Below are positions 32,570-42,062 of a DNA stretch of 64,000 nt, one piece after another. Within the stretch, counting starts at the first letter, position 1. Each line of letters begins with the position of its first letter. A program made the position numbers and the translations under genes. The stretch is from Auriscalpium vulgare (taxonomy: Eukaryota; Basidiomycota; Agaricomycetes; Russulales; Auriscalpiaceae), in NCBI GenBank assembly GCA_019915015.1, contig JAHBBC010000009.1, positions 186,001 through 250,000 of the forward strand. Direction: 5' to 3'. The notes below the pieces were generated by a model. It worked only from the letters and a program-made list of their open reading frames with translations. It had not been told where the DNA came from and ran no database searches.

Positions 32570-33070
32570 CTCAGACTAGCCTCGTGCACGATGGGCGGGC
32601 GGCCCGGCGGCGGCGGCGGCCCGCATCGGTCCTGGGGCCCTCGCAAGAGTCTGAGTCGCTCTCCGCATCGCTACCATCCACGTTTTCATTGTTGCTCGAT
32701 CAACTCATTATTGCCACGCACTCGCTCTGCGCGGCGCTCTGCCGCGCTCTGCGACTCCTACCGGCGCTGTCGGCTCTTTCCATTGTCGGTGTGAAATTCT
32801 TTCAGGAAGCGGTGGGTAGCCGGCGACTGGACTGTCGGCGTGCCGGTCTACACACTGCCGCTGTGCCTGGAAAAGCGCGCGCGGGCGCGCGCTGGGGTTG
32901 TTAGATGCGGTCGGGTGCGACGTCGATGAAGCATGGGCGCGCGGGATGGAGGAGAAGATGCCGGAGCTGGTGGCGGCGCCTCTAGACACACTAGCTTGGC
33001 TGTTGTCCTCGTCGTACTCTCCAATGCGATAGACGGACCCGCGCTCTTCCTGACAGGTCAAGTACGCACG
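32570..33070 (+). pseudogene. unidentified gene, copy related to 51.2-51.96 kb
   Basis: The DNA from GGCGGCCCGGCGGCGGCGGC through CGCTACCATCCA to GACGGACCCGCGCTC is collinear with the minus strand of 51960-51240, with a shorter 5' part. Coherent peptides in shifting frames include LPALSALSIVGVKFF, then YTLPLCLEK-like residues and GLLDAVGCDVDEAWARGMEE. I do not recognise the family. The frame changes suggest a relic or unread introns. Confidence 0.4.
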
Positions 33071-33568
33071 CACAGGTGGTATCTTTTGACGCGAGAAAGA
33101 CGAGCGCGCGGCGCTACTGGACGATCGCTGGACCTCGAACGCGCCGCGCGCCTCCGCGAAACTGATTGGCAAAGAAAGGTGAACATCCAGCCGTGCAACT
33201 GCTCAGTTACAAAGTCTGACGCTGAGCAGGAGTCCGTCCATATCCATAGGAGAGGTGGCGGGCACGCCATTGCCCTGCGCGGTGCGGTCTGAAGGGTCAA
33301 GGCAAGGGCAAGGGCACGTCCGAGTCCGGCATGGACATACGTAGCATGAGGCGAGGCGTGGGGGCGGGCCGGCGCGAACAAGATGGGATAGAAGATGGGA
33401 GGGGCGCTGTCAGGCGAGAGTAACAGCGAGCATGACGAGGACGATTGGAGACCAGAATACTAGCGACAACGACGATGACGGAGACCGGAACAATGATGAG
33501 GAGCGCCAGTTCTATGATTCAGTAGCTGGTAGCATTACTGTAGATTCCACTCTATCATGATTGTAAGA
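33071..33568. other. no supported gene; left flank of the KDZ element
   Basis: Short frames only. The segment 33420-33500 is rich in GACGA words that encode an acidic run. It ends at the 8-bp duplication CCTCTGTC. Confidence 0.35.
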
Positions 33569-33576
33569 CCTCTGTC
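33569..33576. repeat. 8-bp target-site duplication, left
   Basis: CCTCTGTC, identical to 48865-48872, immediately outside the left TIR of the KDZ-type element. Confidence 0.6.
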
Positions 33577-33659
33577 CAAAACTTCAACACTAGAGAAAAA
33601 TAGTATACGAGGGGTGGTAGACTCGGAGGTAGACTGAGGACGTAGACTTTCTGTAGACT
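33577..33659 (+). repeat. KDZ element left TIR with GTAGACT subterminal repeats
   Basis: The outer 27 bp pairs with the right TIR. GTAGACT occurs at 33617, 33629, 33642 and 33653, followed by TGTCACGC. Confidence 0.6.
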
Positions 33660-33874
33660 GTCACGCATCCCTCCCTGTCACCGCCGTGACATAATCTATT
33701 GCCCTGTGACAGCGTGATATCGCGTCGCTTGGACGCGACCACACACTGACCACACCCATCCATGACCGCGTCAAGCAGTCATCCACGCATTGCAGGACCA
33801 CATCCCGCTTGTCCCGTCCCGTGCCGCATAGTCAATAGGACACACAGGTAGCCAGCCACACCTGTCAACTATGA

Positions 33875-33881
33875 TATAAAT
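33875..33881 (+). promoter_or_regulatory. TATA box candidate for the 33934 gene
   Basis: TATAAAT lies 53 bp upstream of the ATG at 33934 in an otherwise C-rich leader. Confidence 0.45.
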
Positions 33882-33933
33882 ACAATGCTTTTCTGCTCCG
33901 AGTCCCTCTTCTGCTTCCTCCCTGCCCCGCACG

Positions 33934-36753
33934 ATGCCCTTCACGCCCAACAGGATCCGCTATCCCGACACCTGCCCGACGTGCTCCGCTCGGTTAGACT
34001 TACGATGTTCCTTGGGACTTGGATGTCGTCCTGAGATGAAAGGCTCATGGTATCAACTGATACATCCTCATATTTCCTGTCAGGCTCTATATAGTGCTAA
34101 TTATGTTGTCGCATCTTCTCTCCAGTGTTCAGCTACTGCTGATGGCACCGCAGATGACCCACCTCTCCACCACTACATCTGGCGCTATGACATTCCCGTC
34201 TGGCATGGTGTTCAACGAGGCGGGCGACCTCCGGCAATATATGATTCATGGCGTTCATTGATGTCGGACTCTGTTACATCTGCTCCCCGTACCCCCAACG
34301 TTCCATCTACGCGCTTCTCGACACGTTCTTCTCCTTCTGAATCAACGTCCACCCATCCCGCTGCCGCCCCGGCCGAGCCTGACGTGTTTGGCGGTGGCTT
34401 TCGTCGTCTAGACGGAAAATGCGCAGGTGGCAATGACTGCAGGGTGGGGAAAGAGCCGAAGAAAGCGACAGGTAGCTGCACGTTCGGCCGGTGCAAGACC
34501 TGCTGCCTATCGTACTTGATGTCGACGGGCCTGTCGTGCAAGAGCCCCGGGCACTATTTTCAGCATGGTCCGGGCGGACCTGTCACAACCGCTGTCGATG
34601 CGCAGGTGGCTTCTACACAGACACGCGCAGACTCACCTGGACTGTATCTTCCTGGAGACGGGCTCGGCGATGACCCCAATGTCGACGGCGACGGGCGCGA
34701 GAGCGCTGATGTTGACTCTATCGAACAGTATGACGCTCCAGCCACTGTGCCACCTCCACCGACCGCCACCCAACGCGCTCCGCCCCCGAGCCAGCCAGTC
34801 GTCCCCGCTACTCGCACAGTACCCCACAACACAAAGGCGCTCACAGTTGTTCACTACGATGCCCAACGCGACAGTGAAAGCACTCGCAATGTAGGGGTTA
34901 ACCGTGTCGCACAGCAAAAAGAAAACGACGCCCAGGCCGATCAAACCTTGCAGTTATGGTACTGGCCATTGGTACGTCCAGGAAGTCTTCTTCTTTATTC
35001 GATAACTGACTGTTGAATACAGGACGACACACTGAAGCCCTTGCCCTGCCGAGTCGCGTGTAAGCAATGGCCGCACTTCAAGCTCACCCACTGCTGGGAT
35101 GTCATCAGTGCCGCATTCCGCCTGCCTGGCCCCCGTCCATTGGTGATTGAAATGTTCCACCCCATTGATCAGCAGTGGAATGTCCAGGAGCTCGACATCA
35201 TCGAGGACCTCTCAAAGATCGGGAAGGTGCTGCTGTATCGCGCGCCTGGTGTCTCTGAACGAGAGGACATGCTGTCAAAGCAAGCCGACGTCATCCAAGG
35301 GCTTCCCAGCCGTGCCAAGCACCCCCGCACGAAGCCGATCACCAGCCTTTCTTTAGGCAAACCACTTCCCCTGCCTTTCCTGCCTCTTCCTGCTCTGCAG
35401 TGGTCGACCGAGTCCCCTCCAGTCACACCTTCGCGTCCTCGCAAGCGTCAGCGATCTGTCTCTGGCAGATCTCCTGAATCTCCCTCGACGAAGCGCCAGC
35501 GAGACCTATCACCTGTTCCCATTGACGACACACCTTTTGATGACATCTTCGAAGTCCCAGCCCCTTCCCCGCCGCTAGAACTGCCAGCCCCGATGCCGTC
35601 GCAACAAGGCACGAAGCCGTCGCGACAAGTCGCAAAGCCTTTGCGGCGACAGCTCACAAAGCCGCCGACTCAAAGCTCATCACGACAGGGCACGCTTCCA
35701 CCCCTTGTTGACGTTGACCAGATGGTTGTGCATACGCACCGTAAAGGCGCCGCGTGGCCTTTCAAGGACTTTGCGCCCATGGCAGCAGGGTTTCAGGTCA
35801 TGGCCGAGCTTCCTAAGGGCTGCTTGCCTGCGGACATGTTCGCCCTGTCATTTCCATCTGTCGCTCATCTCTACAAAAGGGCAACATTCTACAAGCACAA
35901 GGGGTTCTGGACTAAGGGCTTGGCCCTGGGCATTCAGAATGAGTTCCTTGCGCGCGGACCTGAGCTTCTCTGGGGAGACTTTACCGCTGCTGTTGCGGTA
36001 GCTTTGAAGCGGTCGAAGGAATCTGGCGTGGAGTCGGCCGTCCAAGAGGAGTCGGTGTCCGCAGAACCTGGCGTGGACTTGGCCGCTCGAGAAGACGCTC
36101 TCGATTCCTCAACGTCTTGCAGTCTCAAACCAGCAGCTTCTCTGGCGGTCGCTGAACCCATGACCATGCCACTGGAGGAATTGGGATGGGCGGATGATCT
36201 CATCATCGACCCATCGCTCTTGCTGGCTGATGATTTAGAGCATCGCATCCGCGCCCTCGAGCCAGAAATCGATGAGCTCTGGCTTGACCCTTGCGACAAT
36301 GAGCTCTACCGGAATTATCAGCAGGGGGACAGCAGCTTCCAGAGCTTCATTTTGCAGTACGTGACTCATATTCTGCTTCCGTTCTATCCATGGCTCACAT
36401 ATCTGCTCAACAGTTTCGGATTACCACGGATCAAAGCTACTGCTCATTTCCTGGACTCAATATGCCCAGAGAAGGTTTCCATCGACGTTGATCGCGCTGA
36501 TTTTATTCACCATGTCATAGCTCTTGAGGTCACGACGCTCATGCTCATGCAGGACATTCAACTGTCTCGAGCCGAGGCTCTGGCATTCATTGGCGTGCAG
36601 GGCTCTGCTGACATGGCCATGGAGGACAACGAGATGAGTCACGTCAAGATTGAGGAGTTAGATGATGTGCGGCCAATGCCTTGCGGCCTAGAAGGCATGG
36701 CCGGAGTGAGTGTGATTGAGGAGAACGGAGTAGAGGTTATTTTGATTGACTGA
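33934..36753 (+). CDS. orphan Cys-cluster protein, about 922 aa, probable transposon passenger
   Basis: Exons 33934-34971 and 35023-36753 join in phase. Residues about 155-210 hold a Cys cluster (GKCAGGNDCRVG, SCTFGRCKTCCLSYL, LSCKSPGHYFQHG) that could bind zinc. The linker is Pro/Ser/Thr-rich. After the intron, LPCRVACKQWPHFKL, then PRPLVIEMFHP and IGKVLLYRAPGVSER form a conserved-looking module, followed by a Lys/Arg/Pro-rich region and a helical C-terminal half (VVHTHRKGAAWPFKDFAPMA, GFWTKGLALGIQNEF). I recall related uncharacterised proteins in agaricomycetes; function is unknown. It lies just inside the left TIR and converges on the transposase. An extra 5' intron is possible, so the start is less certain than the body. 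Confidence 0.65.
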
Positions 36754-37309
36754 GTAGAGGAGATATGTACTATGAATACAAACAATTCCCAAAGTTAGCT
36801 GCGCAGACATTGCCGCTCCTCACAACCTCATCACCCACACACGATGCCCACGGTGGCCATGGTCGCACCGCACATCACGTACGTCGCCGCGTCACCGGCC
36901 TGCCCATCGCGTGCCGTCCATCGCGTCACACTGGTGCTGCTCCTGCTCCTGCGGGCACTGCGCGCGTGTTGCGCCATCGTTGCGCTGCGCCATGTATAAG
37001 TTGCTGTGTTGGCGTGCACGGCTTGCTCCCAGCGCAACTGTTCCTGCACAGAGGCCCTGGCAGCTGTGCAGCTTGTTGGCAAGGAGGTTGAGCTCGCTCC
37101 TCTCCGTGTTAAGCTCCTCGGTGTGCACAAACCACTGTTCATCGAGCGCGTCGAGAGTTGCCAGTAATCTTGAGTTGATGTTCAACGCAAGCGTGGCATA
37201 CACCTCCACATCTGCTTCTAGCAGAGAGACCTGGATGGCGAGAATGGTGAGAAACTGCACAACCAAATTGGTGCCAAACGTACAGAGTCGGTTCTCTACC
37301 TCAGCCTTC
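36754..37309. other. no firm gene; minus-strand helical frame
   Basis: A minus-strand frame (37467-36892) contains a coherent helical segment (NLVVQFLTILAIQVSLLEAD, LNINSRLLATLDALDE) but no domain and no clear start. It overlaps the 5' end of the uL23m relic, so it may be chance. Confidence 0.25.
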
Positions 37310-38090
37310 ATGCAGCATATCTTCCGTCGCTCGTACGCTACCATCCACAATGCAGCAGCAGCTGCGCGGACAGCATCAACACCACAAGCTGTTCGCCTCC
37401 GACAACAGAGGCCCGAAATCGCCCAGGCAGAGACAGACGTCGCCCACCCCGACGGCCTGACTCCCACCGAATTCGCGCGCTATCAGTGCGCATTGGCGAA
37501 GGGAGAACTCATGAGTGCCAACGGTCAGGAACCTACGGAGGGCGAGTGGTTAGAACGGTTGAACGGTTGAACGCACGGCGCATGCGCCTGCGTGGCACGC
37601 GCCAGGTGGTGGCCACGGACGGGACGAGGGAGACCCAGGTCGTCAGACAGAAGGTATACCTCCCCAACATCCTCTTCCGCCTCGTGCGCAACCACACACC
37701 CCCGGGGAAGCCGTACAACCCGTACGAGGCAACCTTCCGCATCTCGCAGTCCGTGACCAAGACCGACGTGTGCAGCTACCTCACCGCGGTCTACAACGTG
37801 CAGACCACGTACATCTGCACGGACAACTACATCGCCCCAATCAACCGCGCCTAGAACGCGTCGTTTGTCCGCAAGGGCACCCATCGCACCTACAAGCGCG
37901 CCGTCGTCGGCCTCGTCGAGCCGTCCTACTATCCCCAGGCCCCCGAGGACGCGTCCTTCTGCACGCTCGTCTGGTACGTCTCGCCAATCCACTCCTCGCG
38001 CGCGGCACGGTCCTCGGCTCCATTTGGGCTGCTGTCACGCTGCTCAACAATTTGGTGCGCTGTTGCAGGCCGCTGGCAGCGCAGTGAGCA
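37310..38090 (+). pseudogene. mrpl23: mitochondrial ribosomal protein uL23m, broken and partly inverted
   Basis: The plus strand starts with a mitochondrial-targeting N-terminus (MQHIFRRSYATIHNAAAAAR), then LTPTEFARYQCALAKGEL, KVYLPNILFRLVRNHTPPGK and PYNPYEATFRISQSVTKTDV, the core of uL23m of the mitochondrial large subunit. An 8-bp tandem duplication (GAACGGTT twice, near 37555) shifts the frame between EGEWLERLN and RRMRLRGTR. A TAG follows APINRA, after which RKGTHRTYKRAVVGLVEPSY and YPQAPEDAS continue. From about 37945 on, the C-terminal part (AEDRAAREEWIGETYQTSVQ) is read on the opposite strand, so this end is inverted. The copy is non-functional; the working gene must be elsewhere. Confidence 0.8.
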
Positions 38091-38122
38091 ACATCTCCGG
38101 CACAGAATAAGAGCATGCTCAC

Positions 38123-38433
38123 CGGAGGCCCGTGGTGTTCGGGCTTGACACGTTGACCACCAGCACGTCTGCATATGGCGCAAATGCGCGTACGCCCGCC
38201 ACAAAGTCGTCTGGCGAGTCCGGCGCACTCTCCTTGTTCTTTCCGAGGTTCACCGCAAGCAGCTTGTTCGGGTGCAGCGACGCCGCAGCGGACTGCGCTG
38301 GCGACGGGAAGGTGGGCGGGCGCGCGCACAGCCGGGCGATCACGGAGGTGTGCCCTTGGGACGGGAAGCCGTAGCGGTTGATCAACGCGGAGTCCTCTGG
38401 GAGGCAGAAGACGCGTGGGCGCGGGCTGCCGGG
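38123..38433 (-). pseudogene. dihydroorotate dehydrogenase fragment (class 2, mitochondrial type)
   Basis: One exon is recognisable: [54 protein letters not shown] and [18 protein letters not shown]. These match the FMN/substrate-binding middle of the enzyme that oxidises dihydroorotate to orotate in pyrimidine synthesis. The exon has a proper acceptor (CCTAG before 38433) and donor (GTGAGC after 38123). Neither the preceding (E)IGSVTPK exon nor the following barrel half is present, so it is a captured DNA fragment. It lies next to the inverted uL23m piece and in the same orientation as it. Confidence 0.8.
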
Positions 38434-38439
38434 CTAGGT

Positions 38440-39999
38440 TTGGAGAGAGGGTTATCAGCTGAGATTTAGGCAGCGCGTGGTGAGCGTGCTCAACGTTCGG
38501 CGGAGCCGCGTGTGCGGAGCTGGTCTGCAAGCGACGTATGAGCAAGGTGAAGGGCCTGTGTAGAAAAGCAGACTCACCGTGCGTCCCCGATGCGCACGTC
38601 AACGATGGCGTCCGCGGCGAGCGGTACGAGGCTCTGCTGTATATAGCTGTTCAAGGGGCGCCAAGAGGCTAGCATGCAATACACACAGGCAATTGATGAG
38701 TACCGCGACAGATCAGCGTACGAAAAACTCACGTCATGCGCCATCAAAGGGTGTCAAGGAGCCTGTCGGCGATGTACAAGCTGCATGGGTTCGGTTTGGC
38801 GATTTGACGGCGGCATGCTTTGAGGTGTTTCTTGACGAGTTTGATGAGGCTTCACCAAGAGGGCCGTGTCCGGCGCACTACAAGGCTGGAGGACGGTGTT
38901 TAGCAGGCGGTAAGCTTTATAGACTCCAGTGTGACGCTTCCCACCGTTGTCCATCAGTTAGCGATGCCGTCGGGGCGCAATGTGTTCGGGCGCCGTGTTT
39001 AATTTCCGTTTGCTTGAACCTTCGAACTCACAACTCCCGGATATCGATGGCTTATAATGCGGACAACTGACAGGTGTAACAAGGTAAGCAGGGGCCCCGC
39101 GGGGGCTTGTGTTTGAGGGAGAGCGGAGCCGGGGGGAAGTAGCCAATGGCAGCGAGCCAGCACGGTACTAAGCACTGGGGTACAAATTCTGTGATCTCGA
39201 CAGTCGAGATCACAGAATTTGTACCCCAGCGCTTAGTGACAACCTGACAGCTTACAAATTGCCGCTGTGTTGTTCTACTCCGACTCGTAGCGCCCGCCCA
39301 CGCATACCACCCACCACGACTCTCTGCATGCCGGGCACCCGACAATCAATATCAACCCACACCAAGCGCCGCGCACGCCGTCCGGACGAGCCTGCACAGC
39401 CTTCTGGCACCTCCTGTATGCGCAGGCAGGAGCTCTACTGTCTACGCAGCGTCGCACGCCCCGCCGGGCCCTTCAACACACCGGACGTACCGCACCCTAC
39501 GCACGCGCGCGCTGTGCGCATCCCTTGGAGGAGGAGAGGGCCGTGGTGACGAGGAGGGAGGACTGCAGCGGACGGCGCTCGCGGATCTGACACAGGCAGG
39601 TGCGTACAAATCGTCGCACCATGCCCGCCGCACATGCTCTCACCCACCGCTCTCGCAACTCTCAGCATGCCGCCAGCAATGTCTTGTGCATGTCGAATAA
39701 TTGCTGGTCTTCGAGGCTGACGCCGCCACGTCGCCTCCAACCCGCACTGTTCGCAGGCGCGCTGTCGTCAGCGTCGTCAACGCTGACCACCGCCGATGAC
39801 AACCTGCCGCACTGCCTCCTGCTCACCGCCGCGCAGCGCTGTTGGACAAGTCGGGAGGTGCGCTGCGTTCGGGCTTGACACTGTCTGCCGTCCCACTCAC
39901 GCTCTCACCTCACGCCCGGCGGCCTGCGCGCTGTCATCTTCGTACCGTCACCACGAGAGCTTACACGTATTGTATATATTGACAACAATTACAAAATGA
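38440..39999. other. no supported gene; holds a perfect hairpin
   Basis: Frames are short and carry no domain. A plus-strand frame at 38700-39070 with several Cys (CPAHYKAGGRCLAGGKLYRL) is unassigned. The strong palindrome at 39168-39236 is listed separately. Confidence 0.35.
39168..39236. repeat. 69-bp near-perfect palindrome
   Basis: Arms of 34 bp (39168-39201 and 39203-39236) flank a single central A. They share CTAAGC, CTGGGGTACAAATTCTGTGA and TCTCGAC with one mismatch (GCACT against GCGCT). It could be two abutting transposon ends, a tiny hairpin element or a transcribed hairpin. Confidence 0.85.
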
Positions 40000-40879
40000 C
40001 TACTGAGAAGAAGCAGGAGGGATACGATAAGGCGCCTTGCCAGTGGCACGAAGTTTGGCCACGACCCGCTCGTTGCGGCGCTTGATCATCTCGTCAAAGA
40101 AAAAATCAAACCGGTATGCCAACATCTCGCGTGCAATCGCGAGATATCCACCCATCCATACGTTTGCCTGCTCGGCGGCTGACGAGTTGAAGACCCAGTT
40201 GCCCTTGTCGTCGCTGAGCTCTGGCCACATGGCTGGATTGCAATGCTTCTGGCAGAATTCATCGCTTTCCTTGTGCTTCGACTTGAAGTGAAAGACGTCA
40301 ACAGGGAGGATGCAGTACATGAAGAAATCATTGCCCTGGGCAAGGAGATGTGCCATGAGATGGCAATTGTTGTCGTAGAAGATGACACTAGGGAGATCAT
40401 TGAAGTCGAAGTTATAGACTGACTTGAGGAAATCCTATGCGAAGATGAGTATGAAGAAACCTACGGACGACAACTGAGCCTACCTTGACACCCGAAATAG
40501 CTTCTGCTCCGAACATCGTTGCCCGTGCGGCAATGACGCCACAGCAAGTAACAACGAGCTGCTCGTTGTGTGTCCGCCGACGACCGAAACGCGCCTTCAC
40601 CTTCCGGTTGCCCTCGTCAGACTTGCCAACATTTTCTTCTTCAGCCATATCGAGGATGTCGTCCACCTCAGCATCATCAGCGTCTGACAGCGTGGTCATC
40701 CCGGGGAAGACAGGGACGTTAGCCTTCTTCAGCCTTTGTTGCAGCTGGAAAAATGCCTTGGATTGCTCGTTGCGGTGGTTTTCGAGAGCTCGGTGATCTG
40801 GCTCACTACACGTCCGGTGCGTCCCTTCGGCCAAATTTGTGCAGTCTGTGACAACACACTGAGACGCGAGATCTCGATG

Positions 40880-40884
40880 TGAAG
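40880..40884. repeat. Copia target-site duplication, left
   Basis: TGAAG, identical to 46873-46877; 5 bp is the usual Ty1/Copia duplication length. Confidence 0.9.
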
Positions 40885-41368
40885 TGTTGGAATTTGGTGA
40901 TGACGCTAGTCTCATGACAAATACTATGGAATGATCTAGAACGATCTGGACTTGTTTGATCATGGAACATTGTAGAATAGTCTAGAATAGCTACTGTACA
41001 GGATTGCTATACGCTTACTCAGGTCTTAACTCCTATCTCCTAGGATGACTGATGTACTTACTGATGCTGTGCAAGCTGACTGATTCTTACACATTATGTC
41101 TTACACATATGCTTTATGCTTACTACACAATTTCTGATTGGTTGATATGCAGAGCCCCAAGTAGTATAAAAGGGCTCCTTTCTTCGCTCAGATACCTCAG
41201 TCTTTTCACATCACAGACTGAGGTGAGCATTCCTATGCATACTTAGGAGTCTTCTCTTTACTAACTCACTTGTAGTATAGACTAACGTCTCTCTAAGGTA
41301 CTGCAATATAGTCTTTTCACATCACAGACTGAGTATAGACTAACGTCTCTCTAAGTTGTGTTTCATCA
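40885..41368 (+). repeat. Copia 5' LTR, 484 bp
   Basis: Begins TGTTGGAATTTGG and ends TTTCATCA. AGTCTTTTCACATCACAGAC (plus TGAG) occurs at 41199 and 41310, and TATAGACTAACGTCTCTCTA (plus AG) at 41276 and 41334, so the R/U5-side half is internally duplicated with a shared palindromic GTCT...AGAC character. Confidence 0.95.
41165..41172 (+). promoter_or_regulatory. LTR TATA box
   Basis: TATAAAAG at position 281 of the 484-bp LTR (repeated at 46669-46676 in the 3' LTR) is the likely pol II promoter of the retrotransposon RNA. Confidence 0.6.
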
Positions 41369-41380
41369 GGTTATGGGCCC
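41369..41380 (+). other. Copia primer-binding site (half-tRNA iMet type)
   Basis: GGTTATGGGCCC follows the LTR end directly. It is complementary to GGGCCCAUAACC, the anticodon stem-loop of eukaryotic initiator tRNA-Met, and not to a tRNA 3' end. Drosophila copia is known to prime from a cleaved initiator-tRNA half at this site. Confidence 0.75.
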
Positions 41381-42062
41381 TGCCTGAACACCTGCTACAA
41401 GAAGTTACTTTGCTTTTTATCAAGGCGAGTCTACCATCATCTTCCCACTCGCGCCCTATCTTGGAGCTCTTCATTGAGCTGCCATTGTGCTCTCGCCCCT
41501 TTGGGGTTACGCGAGCGCTGATGACGGAGGCATGGCGATGCCAGAAGTCAGCGTGAGCCCTTCTGCCCTGTCCCTCTGTGCGCATACTGTACAATTACCT
41601 ACCCTGGTGTAGACCACAACTGTGTCGAACCAGAAGAGTCCACTACGGGCTTAGGGGAACCTGGGGAAGCCTGGGGGAACCATAGGTCCACTGAACTGTT
41701 GGCTGTCTGTCCCTTAAGTGGGAAGCAGTTTTGGTGTCCCAATCCTGAGGGCGGTAGTCAATCCACCCAGGAGCACCTGTTACAACTGCAGTGCGCTACT
41801 ATAAGTACTTAGATTTGTGGAGCCCAACCATCTAGGCTTTAATTAGGATCCGGAGGTGTACCTTGGTGCATTCTCGTTTCATCCTAACCACAAATTTGCA
41901 TACAAGTACTGTAATTGTACTGTATATGCGCACATGGACATGGGCAGGACAGGACCTTAGGGTTCTGGCTTAGAGATACAGCACATAGGGTTGACGTCGT
42001 CTTGAACTTCTTAAAGAATCTGGGTCTGACTGCTCCTCAAACCCAGATCATTCGCTCTACAC
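41381..42062 (+). other. Copia 5' leader
   Basis: Untranslated leader between the primer site and Gag, without a long frame. It contains GGGGAACCTGGGGAAGCCTG-type purine/pyrimidine repeats near 41655. Packaging signals are expected here but cannot be identified. Confidence 0.5.

Noticed and set aside
33577..33659. CRISPR-like array of GTAGACT words
   Set aside because: Units are only 7 bp, spacing is irregular, and the host is a eukaryote; better explained as subterminal transposon repeats.
41052..41246. 64-codon frame repeated exactly at 46556-46750
   Set aside because: It lies wholly inside the LTR and repeats only because the LTRs are duplicated; no evidence it is translated.
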